NCBI GenBank assembly: GCA_016873355.1
Contig: VGXK01000145.1
Location: 1 to 5,873, forward strand
DNA length: 5,873 nt
Source of the DNA: Phycisphaerae bacterium
GTDB taxonomy: Bacteria > Planctomycetota > Phycisphaerae > Phycisphaerales > SM1A02
Reading direction: 5' to 3'
In this document: one piece after another, positions 1-5,873 of the stretch
How the letters are laid out: every line of letters starts with the position of its first letter
Position numbering within the stretch: position 1 is the first letter of the stretch
The notes under the pieces: model-generated
The model's input: the letters and a program-made list of their open reading frames with translations, nothing else
Databases searched by the model: none
Told to the model about the DNA's origin: nothing
Program-made: the position numbers and the translations under genes

Positions 1-1333
1 AGATGGTCTGGCCCACGAAGTCGCGGCTCTCGAAGCCCATCATCGGCGCGAACATGTTGATGAGCGGAATGACCGCCTGCTCGTCGGAACACGCGATCGC
101 CACCGTGCTCGACTCGCTGTCGGGCGTGATCGGCTGCGAGATGGCGGTGTAGACGTGCACGTCGGGACCGAGCACGGCGAACGCCTTCCGCAGCGTCGGA
201 CCGTACATCTGCAGCGACTGATCGATGTTCTCCGCGAACTCTTCCGGCATGCCGGCGACGATCGAGTCGACGAGGTCCATCGTCTTGCCGAACGCCACGT
301 TGATGTGGCTGTAGCCGATCGCGTCCTGGGGAACGATCGCCGGCGCGGGCGCCACCGGCCCCTCATCGACGAGCGTGAGCAGGCCCTTGCGACCCTCGGG
401 CGTGTACACGGTGATCGTGGAATCCAGCATGCCGACCGGAGCGTCGACGGTCACGCTGAATCCGTACGCCTGGATGTCGCCGAAGAGCTGGCCGAGCAAC
501 GGCAGCACGAGCGCCGCGGGGCCCATGGCCATCTGCTCCACCATCGGCGCAAGCGGGCCGGTGCGGAGGATGGCGACGACGTCGCCGGAGCCGATCTGCT
601 GCAGCGCCCCGCGAGCGTCTTCCTCGTCGGTGACGAGCTTCGTCGGCGGCACGTCGATCGCGGTGAGCGCGTCCTCCATGGCGTAGGTCCCGCTCGACAG
701 CAGGAAGCGCGAGCCGTCGCGCACGTAGACGATCTTCTCGATCTTCGGCATCGGGTCGGCTCCCATGCCCGAGAACGGATCCGGCTCCTGCGGCGCGGGC
801 GTCGGCGGCGTGAAGATGGTCGCCTTGCGGCCGCGGATCTCCTTGGTCTCGATGGCGTCCGGTGTCTCCTTCGCCACTTCGGCCAACGACGCGTCGAAGA
901 ACGCCGCCATCTTGTCGGCACCGTCGCCCCAGTCGGCGATCGCCACGAACATCGGCTCGGAGGTGTCGAGCTCCTCGTTTCGCTCGAGGAACATCGCGAG
1001 TCCGCCGCTCACCGGCCAGCTCAGCGTGTCCTCGGGAAGCCCGAGCTCCTCCAGGCGCTTCGAGATCGACTCGTTGAATTCCTTCCACTCGTCCGCGACG
1101 GCGGTCTGCACGGTCTCGCTCTTCCAGAGCTCGTGCAGCGGCGTCTTCTTGAATCGCTCAACGCTGCCGCGCATGTCGTCGACCGACACGAGCAGGAAGG
1201 ACTTCGACGGCGCGATCGTGCGGATGGTGGGCGCGTCGTCGGCGAAGAGGCCGGTGGTGAATGCCGACGCCAGCAGCGCGGCGGGCATGAGGGCGCGAAG
1301 CGTGCGTCGACGAACTCGGTGGAGTCGCGGCAT
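1..1333 (-). CDS. Secreted protein of unknown function, DUF3352-like (3' end outside window)
   Basis: Reading the minus strand from the ATG at 1333 gives 444 open codons with no stop to the window edge, so the C-terminus is missing. The start follows AGGA with a 5-base spacer. Residues 1-31 look like a signal peptide: a basic stretch (MPRLHRVRRR), a hydrophobic core (about 14-30) and a likely cut after LFA. The mature part begins with a segment SFLLVSVDDMRGSVERFKKT (45-64), followed by amphipathic helices and a strand MFVAIADW (128-135). A related-looking segment, HINVAFGKTMDLVDSIV, recurs at about 343-359, which suggests two similar halves. A proline-rich linker lies near 176-196. This layout resembles DUF3352-type exported proteins common in planctomycetes; that match is from memory and tentative. 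I see no catalytic motif and no membrane segment after the signal. It starts 35 bases after the protease stop, so the two are probably co-transcribed. A second start at 1288 (Met16) would shorten the basic region and is less likely. Confidence 0.85.
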   Translation of the reverse strand, partial: MPRLHRVRRRTLRALMPAALLASAFTTGLFADDAPTIRTIAPSKSFLLVSVDDMRGSVERFKKTPLHELWKSETVQTAVADEWKEFNESISKRLEELGLPEDTLSWPVSGGLAMFLERNEELDTSEPMFVAIADWGDGADKMAAFFDASLAEVAKETPDAIETKEIRGRKATIFTPPTPAPQEPDPFSGMGADPMPKIEKIVYVRDGSRFLLSSGTYAMEDALTAIDVPPTKLVTDEEDARGALQQIGSGDVVAILRTGPLAPMVEQMAMGPAALVLPLLGQLFGDIQAYGFSVTVDAPVGMLDSTITVYTPEGRKGLLTLVDEGPVAPAPAIVPQDAIGYSHINVAFGKTMDLVDSIVAGMPEEFAENIDQSLQMYGPTLRKAFAVLGPDVHVYTAISQPITPDSESSTVAIACSDEQAVIPLINMFAPMMGFESRDFVGQTI

Positions 1334-1338
1334 GGTGT

Positions 1339-1342
1339 TCCT
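1339..1342 (-). promoter_or_regulatory. Ribosome binding site of the DUF3352-like gene
   Basis: AGGA on the minus strand, five bases before the ATG at 1333. It supports this start over the in-frame Met codon at 1288. Confidence 0.6.
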
Positions 1343-1368
1343 GGAAGTGGGTGGTGCGGTGCGGGCGA

Positions 1369-2418
1369 TCACGATCCCCCGCCGCTCGAATCCTTGAGCA
1401 TGGGCGGTGCGCCTTCGCGCGTGCGCTCGGGCGCGTCGTGATACTTGTAGCCCGAGTTCGGGTTCGTCTTGTCGTAGGCGAAGGCCTCGCGATTGCGGAG
1501 GAAATCCTTCACGTAGCGGGCGGGAATGGCGAACCCCATGTTCTCGCCGAACATGAGCTTCATGTTCGTGATGCCGATCACCTCGCCGCGCGTGTTGAAG
1601 AGCGGACCGCCGCTGTTGCCGGGATTGATCGGCGTGTCGGTCTGGATGTAGGCGCGGCCGGCCATGCTTCGGCGCGGCGTGGAGATCACGCCCTGCGTGA
1701 GCGTGCGCTCGAGGCCGAGCGGATTGCCGATGGCGAAGACGGGCTGGCCGATCTCGAGCCGCTCGTCGCGCTCCATGGGCGCCGGCACGAACTCGCGCCC
1801 GTCGACCTTCGGGATCTTCACCAGCGCGAGATCCATTTCGCTGTTCACCGCCACGAGCTCCACGTCGTCGATGTCCTTGCGGGTGAGCGAGCCGTCCGCC
1901 TCCGGGAACCAGACCGTCGCCTGCAGTTTCGTCTCTCCCTGCACCACATGGGCGTTCGTGATGGCGTGGCCCTCGCGATTGATGATGACGCCCGAGCCGA
2001 GTCCGCCCGGCGTGCGCACCTTGATGACCGCGGGGCCGATCACCTTCGCGTGCTCCTTCGGCGACATGGTGGGCGACTCGACCGCCACGAAGAAGAGGTC
2101 TTCGCGCTGCACTTCCGCCGCCGGCGCGGGCGCCTCGGACTTGACCTCGGAGACATCTTCGAGATCGACGACGACCACGTCGGGTCCGATGTCGACCCAG
2201 ATGCGGCGATCGGTCCGCTTGATCACGGTGCCCTGGACCACCGCGCCGCTCTTGAGCGTGACGGTGTCGGGCGACTCCTCCGGAAGCGGCGCGGCGACGG
2301 CCGACGCGCCGGCGACGAGCGACGCTGCGAGCGCGGCGGAGAGCGCGACGGCACGCGCCGAGGCGCGAGCGCGGAACGGCGCGGCAATCGACACGGCGAG
2401 GAGGGGCGTTGATCGCAT
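1369..2418 (-). CDS. Secreted HtrA/DegP-like trypsin-fold serine protease lacking a PDZ domain
   Basis: A 349-residue protein. The S1C-type catalytic triad is plain: His157 in TNAHVV, Asp196 in SEMDLALVKI and Ser269 in PGNSGGP, with the usual GVIS and NMGFAIP segments around them. The family cleaves misfolded or damaged envelope proteins. Residues 1-43 form an export signal with a long basic n-region, a hydrophobic run (about 22-41) and a probable cut near ASAVA/APL, so it should act in the periplasm or outside. Residues 53-93 form a small all-beta unit (VTLKSGAVVQGTVI, then VVVVDLEDVSEV), unlike the usual HtrA N-terminus. The protease domain ends near 307, followed by a roughly 40-residue Gly/Ser/Pro-containing tail; the PDZ domains of DegP, DegQ and DegS are absent. 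The start at 2418 follows GGGAG with a 7-base spacer. The open frame runs up to 2532, but that would overlap the divergent gene and cross the promoter. Family confidence is high; substrate unknown. Confidence 0.93.
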   Translation of the reverse strand: MRSTPLLAVSIAAPFRARASARAVALSAALAASLVAGASAVAAPLPEESPDTVTLKSGAVVQGTVIKRTDRRIWVDIGPDVVVVDLEDVSEVKSEAPAPAAEVQREDLFFVAVESPTMSPKEHAKVIGPAVIKVRTPGGLGSGVIINREGHAITNAHVVQGETKLQATVWFPEADGSLTRKDIDDVELVAVNSEMDLALVKIPKVDGREFVPAPMERDERLEIGQPVFAIGNPLGLERTLTQGVISTPRRSMAGRAYIQTDTPINPGNSGGPLFNTRGEVIGITNMKLMFGENMGFAIPARYVKDFLRNREAFAYDKTNPNSGYKYHDAPERTREGAPPMLKDSSGGGS

Positions 2419-2425
2419 GGTTCGA

Positions 2426-2430
2426 CTCCC
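2426..2430 (-). promoter_or_regulatory. Ribosome binding site of the protease gene
   Basis: GGGAG on the minus strand, seven bases before the ATG at 2418. This decides the start: the alternative ATG at 2439 lies upstream of this site, and the one at 2532 lies inside the divergent gene. Confidence 0.6.
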
Positions 2431-2439
2431 GTGGGGCAT

Positions 2440-2467
2440 GGAAAGGGCTACTATACGGGCCTTTTCC
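2440..2467. repeat. Imperfect inverted repeat around the divergent promoter
   Basis: The arms GGAAAGGGC (2440-2448) and GGCCTTTTCC, counted over 2459-2467 as GCCTTTTCC, are complementary at 8 of 9 positions. The sole mismatch pairs G2445 with T2462. The 10-base spacer contains the -10-like hexamers of both genes. The symmetry is what an operator for a dimeric regulator would look like, but no regulator gene lies in the window. Treat the operator role as inference. Confidence 0.5.
2449..2457. promoter_or_regulatory. Overlapping divergent -10-like elements
   Basis: The only AT-rich spot in the 74-base divergent gap. On the minus strand, 2455-2450 reads TATAGT (5 of 6 to the sigma-70 -10 consensus), which would start protease transcription near 2443 with a leader of about 25 bases. 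On the plus strand, 2452-2457 reads TATACG (4 of 6; TACTAT at 2449-2454 is another option), which would start the FG-GAP gene near 2464. I see no convincing -35 box on either strand, so the sites are tentative. Confidence 0.4.
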
Positions 2468-2483
2468 AGGCGCCGCGCGCAGA

Positions 2484-2487
2484 GGAG
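2484..2487 (+). promoter_or_regulatory. Ribosome binding site of the FG-GAP gene
   Basis: GGAG within AGAGGAG, five bases before the ATG at 2493. It selects this start over the upstream in-frame codon at 2409, which would put the start inside the divergent protease gene. Confidence 0.7.
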
Positions 2488-2492
2488 TCCAC

Positions 2493-4904
2493 ATGAAGAG
2501 CACTTCGATCTCGATCGCCTCGATCGCCGCAACCGTCTCGATCGGCGCGATCGCGTCGAACGCCGCCGCGTCGCCGCGGCAGGACGATCTGGCGGGCTAC
2601 TTCGGCTTCGACCCGCTCGAGGTGATCAAGATCGATCCGAAGGCCGGACCGTTCATCGCCACCGACCTGAACGGCGACGGACTGCTCGATCTCGTGGCGG
2701 TGAACAACCACAAGAGCCGTCTCGACCTGCTCTACCAGAAGAAGGACGCCAAGCCCACCGACGAGCCGCCTCCGCCGCGCGGGCCCAACGAGCTTCCCGA
2801 TCACTGGCGATTCCGTCGCGAGAACGTCACGGTCGGTCACGAGGTCCGCGCGGTGATTCCGTACGACTACGATCACGACGGTCTGCTCGACCTCGTCTAC
2901 GCGGGCAATCCGGGCACGATCGTCTTCGTGCGGCAGTCGAAGCCGGGCGTCTTCGAGACGGCGCGGCGCACGCCGGTGAAGCAGTTGAACGCCTCGCGCG
3001 ACGGACTCGTGATCGCGGACGTGGTGGCCGACGCGAAGCCGGAACTGCTCGGGCTCGTGAACGGCCGCATCTCCATCTGGCCTCTCGACGGCGACATGCT
3101 CGGAACGCCGAGCGAGCTCTCGGCGGGCACCGGAAACATCGTGGCGATCCTCGTCGACGACTTCGACGGCAACGGCACGCTCGACATCGCGGGCGTGATC
3201 CCGGAGGACCCGTCGCCGATCCGCGTGTGGTTCACCACGGGGGACGGCGATCGCACCGTCATCGGCCCGCAGCTTCGCTTCGAGGCGCCGCCGCTGCGCG
3301 AAGCGGCCGCGGTGCGCCTGCCGACACGGAAGGGATCGCTGCTCGGATTCATCGAGAAGCCGAGCAAGCGCGTGGTCTTCGGCGAATTCGTGCGCACGCC
3401 GATCGATCGCACGGGCGACCGGCAGACCGCCATCCAGACCTGGAGCTGGGAGGATCCCGGCAATCGGCGGCGCGATTACGCGGTGGTCGATCTCGACGGC
3501 GACGGCCTGCTCGACCTGCTCGCCACGAACACGCAGACGAACTCGATCATGGCCTACGTGCAGCGCGCGGGCCGCGGGTTCGATCGCGCGGAGGCGAATC
3601 CGTCCTACGCGGACTTGAACGGCGTCGCCACGTTCGCGCCGCAGGGCGGACCGGTGCAGGTCTACGCGCTCTCGGAGAAGGAAGGAGTGGCGGGGCGCAG
3701 CGTGGTCGAATCGGGGCGGATTCCGTTCCCGCAGGCCATACAGCTTCCGTCGGGAGTGACGCCGACCACGATGGCGCTCGTCATGGCCAAGGGCGAGCCG
3801 CGCGTGGCGATCATCTGCAAGGACGGCCGCAACTACACGCTCGAGCTCGTGCCGGTCGACGGTTCCGGCGAGGGCCGGCAGTCGATTCCGCTCGGCCAGC
3901 TCTCGCGGGCGCCCGAGACGATCCTCTCGCTCGATGCCGGCGAAGGTGCGACGGATCTGCTGCTCTTCACGCCGGAGAAGCCGCTCACGATGGCTCGCTG
4001 GGACGGCAACGCGTGGAAGGTGCTCGAGAGCAAGGACATGGGCCAGTTCGGTCTCGTGCAGGCGGCGAACGGCCAGAACACCGCGGTGTTCGACGCGAGC
4101 GGCGACGGGCGCACGGAACTGCTCGTGGCCGATCGCAACTTCGTGCGCGCGCTTCGCTACGACCCGGCGCCGACGGGAGGCCAGAGCCCCGGCTGGCAGG
4201 TGGTGGAGCAGATGAACGCCAAGGCGCGCGATGCCAAGCTGAACTCGATCGCGGTGATGGGCGATCGCATCGTGGCCGGCGATGCGGAGAACGGCAAGCT
4301 GCTCTTCTTCGCGCGCGAGGCGGCGTCGAGCGGCGGCGAGACTCCCGATGCGAACGCTCCCAAGGTGTGGAACCAGGTGGATGTCGTCGACGTGCCCGCG
4401 TTCAAGTTCAATCGCATGCACACCGGCCACTTCTCCGGCGACCCGCAGAACAACGTGCTGCTGATCGGCGACGAAGGATTCGCCGTGGTGCGGCTCGCCG
4501 GCGATCGCGTGAAGATGAACGAGGTGGCCACCTTCCGCAGCGACGATCCGCGCCGCGTGGAGCACGAGATGGTGTCGGGCGATCTCAACGGCGACGGCCT
4601 CACCGAGGTGGTGCTGCTCGACGCCGGCCAGCAGATGGCGGAGATCCTCACCTTCTCCGAAGCCGAGCGCGCGATCCTGGCGAACCAGTTCGAGGTCTTC
4701 GAGAGCCGGCTGTTCTCGAGCGGCGAGCCGCGCGAGTTCGAGCCGAGCATGGGCCTGATCAAGGATGTCACGGGAGACGGAAGGAACGACCTGATCCTGC
4801 TCGCCCACGACCGCATCCTTCTGTATCCCCAGCAAGCGAACCCGACGCCCTCCGCGAAGGAAGGCGACGCGAAGCCGGACGGCGGCCCGCCCGTGAAAAA
4901 GTAA
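2493..4904 (+). CDS. Exported FG-GAP/VCBS-like repeat protein (predicted beta-propeller)
   Basis: An 803-residue protein. Residues 1-26 form a signal peptide (MKSTSISIAS, a hydrophobic Ala/Ile-rich core, cut after NAAA). Seven clear calcium-binding-type FG-GAP motifs of the form DxNGDGxxDL follow, starting at residues 58 (DLNGDGLLDL), 125 (DYDHDGLLDL), 223 (DFDGNGTLDI), 333 (DLDGDGLLDL), 534 (DASGDGRTEL), 697 (DLNGDGLTEV) and 758 (DVTGDGRNDL). Worn copies are visible near 176, 481 and 646. Such repeats build integrin-alpha-like propellers with Ca2+ in the Asp-rich loops and usually serve in binding rather than catalysis. A short linker EPPPPRGP sits at 91-98. The C-terminus (about 786-803) is a charged Lys/Asp/Pro tail without a recognisable sorting signal. 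There is no membrane anchor, so it is probably periplasmic or released. It is transcribed away from the protease from a shared control region. The binding partner is unknown. Confidence 0.92.
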   Translation: MKSTSISIASIAATVSIGAIASNAAASPRQDDLAGYFGFDPLEVIKIDPKAGPFIATDLNGDGLLDLVAVNNHKSRLDLLYQKKDAKPTDEPPPPRGPNELPDHWRFRRENVTVGHEVRAVIPYDYDHDGLLDLVYAGNPGTIVFVRQSKPGVFETARRTPVKQLNASRDGLVIADVVADAKPELLGLVNGRISIWPLDGDMLGTPSELSAGTGNIVAILVDDFDGNGTLDIAGVIPEDPSPIRVWFTTGDGDRTVIGPQLRFEAPPLREAAAVRLPTRKGSLLGFIEKPSKRVVFGEFVRTPIDRTGDRQTAIQTWSWEDPGNRRRDYAVVDLDGDGLLDLLATNTQTNSIMAYVQRAGRGFDRAEANPSYADLNGVATFAPQGGPVQVYALSEKEGVAGRSVVESGRIPFPQAIQLPSGVTPTTMALVMAKGEPRVAIICKDGRNYTLELVPVDGSGEGRQSIPLGQLSRAPETILSLDAGEGATDLLLFTPEKPLTMARWDGNAWKVLESKDMGQFGLVQAANGQNTAVFDASGDGRTELLVADRNFVRALRYDPAPTGGQSPGWQVVEQMNAKARDAKLNSIAVMGDRIVAGDAENGKLLFFAREAASSGGETPDANAPKVWNQVDVVDVPAFKFNRMHTGHFSGDPQNNVLLIGDEGFAVVRLAGDRVKMNEVATFRSDDPRRVEHEMVSGDLNGDGLTEVVLLDAGQQMAEILTFSEAERAILANQFEVFESRLFSSGEPREFEPSMGLIKDVTGDGRNDLILLAHDRILLYPQQANPTPSAKEGDAKPDGGPPVKK

Positions 4905-4950
4905 TCAGGACGCTGGAGCGGAACACTCAAGCGCTGCGAAGAATGAGCCT

Positions 4951-4973
4951 GTGACGGCGACGTTCGCCGTCAC
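4951..4973 (+). terminator. Perfect 10-bp hairpin after the FG-GAP gene, possible terminator
   Basis: Arms GTGACGGCGA (4951-4960) and TCGCCGTCAC (4964-4973) are exactly complementary around a 3-base loop; closing one pair fewer gives a 5-base loop. It lies 46 bases after the stop at 4904 and 36 bases before the next start. No T-run follows, so it is not a classic intrinsic terminator. It could be a U-tract-less terminator, a 3'-end stabiliser of the FG-GAP transcript, or a processing site in a two-gene message. Confidence 0.45.
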
Positions 4974-5009
4974 TGGCAGCGATCAATCTCCCATTCGAAG
5001 GAGCGCCAC

Positions 5010-5621
5010 ATGCGAATGCTTGCAGTGCTGATCGGAAGTCTCGCGCTGGTTCTGCACATTGGAGCGCAGCAAGCGCAACCGGGCACCGGAAAGGCGCCGT
5101 CGGGCGCCGGAACCGCGCAACCGAAGGACGAAGAGGTTCCCACCGACAAGATCCCCAAGGTGGTGACGGACGCGCTGATGTCCAGATTCCCCAAGGCCGG
5201 GATCGACAAGTGCACCAAGGTGATGGAGGAAGGCGAGCTGGTCTACGACATCGAGTTCACGCAGGAAGCTCGCAAGTGCGAAGCCGACATCACCGAGAAG
5301 GGCCGCTTCATCAACTACGAGAAGGCGATCGAAGCGAAGGATCTCCCGCCGGCCGTGAAGGCCGCGATCGAAAAGCAGTACCCCAACTCCTCGTTGAAGG
5401 AAATCATGGAGGAGACGGAGGTGAAGGGAAAGCTCGACAAGCTCTCCGCGTACGAGGTGGTGCTGATGACCGCCGACATCAAGGAGGCGGAGGTGCGAGT
5501 CTCGCCCGAGGGCAAGATCCTGGAGGACACCGGCGCGCAGCGGCACAAGGACGAGAAGCCAAGGGACGGGAAGCCGAAGGACGACGCGCCCAGGGACAAG
5601 AAGGAGTCCGCGACGAAGTAG
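5010..5621 (+). CDS. Exported protein with two tandem PepSY-like units and a Lys/Asp-rich tail
   Basis: A 203-residue protein starting at an ATG six bases after a strong AAGGAG (4998-5003). Residues 1-19 are a signal peptide, with a likely cut after HIGA. A Gly/Pro/Ala-rich linker runs to about 45. Unit 1 (47-103) begins IPKVVTDALMSRFP and ends in a strand with EKGRFINYE. Unit 2 (112-173) repeats the plan with LPPAVKAAIEKQYPNSSLKE and ends SPEGKILED. The helix, then F/YP, then beta-strand pattern is typical of PepSY-like (PF11396-type) periplasmic domains, some of which are thought to inhibit peptidases; here that function is only inferred. The only cysteines, Cys68 and Cys90, are both in unit 1 and could form a disulfide after export. 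Residues 179-203 are a low-complexity tail of K, D, P and R. It may be co-transcribed with the FG-GAP gene, but a hairpin separates them. Confidence in the gene is high, in the family moderate. Confidence 0.9.
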   Translation: MRMLAVLIGSLALVLHIGAQQAQPGTGKAPSGAGTAQPKDEEVPTDKIPKVVTDALMSRFPKAGIDKCTKVMEEGELVYDIEFTQEARKCEADITEKGRFINYEKAIEAKDLPPAVKAAIEKQYPNSSLKEIMEETEVKGKLDKLSAYEVVLMTADIKEAEVRVSPEGKILEDTGAQRHKDEKPRDGKPKDDAPRDKKESATK

Positions 5622-5627
5622 GCGAGA

Positions 5628-5873
5628 TCACTTCGACTCGAGTTCGCGGTGCATGATGTGCGTGGCGACGAGACCGAGCGTTCCGTGACGGAACGCGCGC
5701 GGGATCGTGGCGACGATCTTGAAGCCGAGTCGCTGCCAGAGCTCAATGGCCGCGAGATTCGTCGAGACGACCAGATTGAACTGCATCGCCAGGTAGCCGC
5801 TTCGGCGCGCTTCCTCAATCGAGTGTTCGCCCAGGTGCTTGCCGAGCCCGCGCCCGCGAAACCACGGCGCCAC
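5628..5873 (-). CDS. GNAT-family N-acetyltransferase, C-terminal part (5' end outside window)
   Basis: Eighty-one codons to a TGA at 5630-5628; the frame is open to the window edge. The first codon seen, GTG, is most likely an internal valine, since the fragment begins just before the acetyl-CoA loop. Residues 6-11 read RGRGLG, the R-x-x-G-x-G pyrophosphate-binding motif A. Residues 39-51 read NLAAIELWQRLGF, the usual motif B helix, and the end is a strand (ATHIMHREL). These enzymes move an acetyl group from acetyl-CoA to an amine; the substrate half is missing, so the substrate cannot be named. The MQFNLVVSTN and PRAFRHG stretches recall a common bacterial GNAT subgroup, perhaps related to yeast Mpr1, but this is from memory. 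It has no signal peptide in view and is probably cytoplasmic, unlike its neighbours. It converges on the PepSY-like gene with a 6-base gap. Confidence 0.88.
   Translation of the reverse strand: MAPWFRGRGLGKHLGEHSIEEARRSGYLAMQFNLVVSTNLAAIELWQRLGFKIVATIPRAFRHGTLGLVATHIMHRELESK
5678..5696. repeat. Perfect inverted repeat inside the acetyltransferase gene
   Basis: GCGTTCCG (5678-5685) and CGGAACGC (5689-5696) flank the loop TGA; one more pair closes over a 1-base centre. It lies 57 bases past the stop of the convergent PepSY-like gene, where a 3'-end hairpin of that transcript could sit, but no T-run follows on the plus strand. It may equally be a by-product of the coding sequence (residues RAFRHGTLG). 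Confidence 0.35.

Noticed and set aside
363..1088. 241-codon open frame on the minus strand
   Set aside because: It is in a different minus-strand frame from the gene at 1-1333, which has a signal peptide, a ribosome site and normal amino-acid composition. This frame is Arg-rich shadow.
155..1441. 428-codon open frame on the plus strand
   Set aside because: It is antisense to the DUF3352-like gene, Arg/His/Gly-rich, without a ribosome site or recognisable fold.
2419..2532. Upstream extension of the protease to an ATG at 2532
   Set aside because: It would add 38 basic residues before the signal peptide, overlap the divergent gene and run through the shared promoter.
2503..2558. Clustered CGATCG/TCGATC repeats near the FG-GAP start, possibly a binding array or origin-like motif
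   Set aside because: They fall on Ser-Ile-Ala codons of the signal peptide (TCG ATC GCC), so codon use in the hydrophobic core explains them.
2451..4835. 794-codon open frame on the minus strand opposite the FG-GAP gene
   Set aside because: The His/Arg/Val-rich translation is the antisense image of the Asp/Gly-rich repeats. The plus strand has a signal peptide, a ribosome site and seven FG-GAP motifs.
1664..4954. 1096-codon open frame on the plus strand
   Set aside because: It runs antisense through the protease and then out of frame through the FG-GAP gene. The translation is Arg/Ser-rich low complexity with no domain, a typical shadow in GC-rich DNA.
4983..5546. 187-codon open frame opposite the PepSY-like gene
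   Set aside because: It is a Leu/His/Arg-rich antisense shadow; the plus-strand gene has a strong ribosome site and a clear signal peptide.

Overview
The window is GC-rich (roughly two-thirds G+C by eye) and densely coded. It carries five protein genes, two of them cut by the window edges. The style fits a planctomycete-type bacterium, possibly of the Phycisphaerae. The indications are a PDZ-less secreted HtrA-like protease with a small N-terminal beta domain, a large exported FG-GAP (VCBS-like) repeat protein, a secreted DUF3352-like protein and a PepSY-like protein. There is no rRNA or other marker gene, so this assignment is an inference from gene style only.

Layout. On the minus strand, 2418 down to 1 holds a two-gene unit: a secreted trypsin-like serine protease (1369-2418), then, 35 bases further on, a long exported protein of unknown function (1-1333) whose C-terminus lies beyond the window. 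A 74-base divergent intergenic region (2419-2492) holds overlapping -10-like hexamers for both directions inside a near-perfect dyad (2440-2467). On the plus strand follow an 803-residue exported FG-GAP repeat protein (2493-4904), a spacer with a perfect 10-bp hairpin (4951-4973), and a 203-residue exported protein with two tandem PepSY-like units (5010-5621). A GNAT acetyltransferase on the minus strand (5628-5873, N-terminus outside the window) converges on it with only 6 bases between stop codons.

How the parts may work together. Four of the five genes begin with signal peptides, so most of the window encodes envelope or periplasmic proteins. The divergent pair (protease unit and FG-GAP protein) shares one short control region and could be co-regulated by one factor. 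Whether the protease acts on its exported neighbours cannot be read from the sequence. I see no RNA genes, CRISPR array, insertion sequence or attachment site, and no gene-free stretch longer than about 105 bases. I found no clear evidence of a wholly new system. The best leads are the divergent dyad promoter, the domain make-up of the protease, and the cluster of exported proteins with charged tails.
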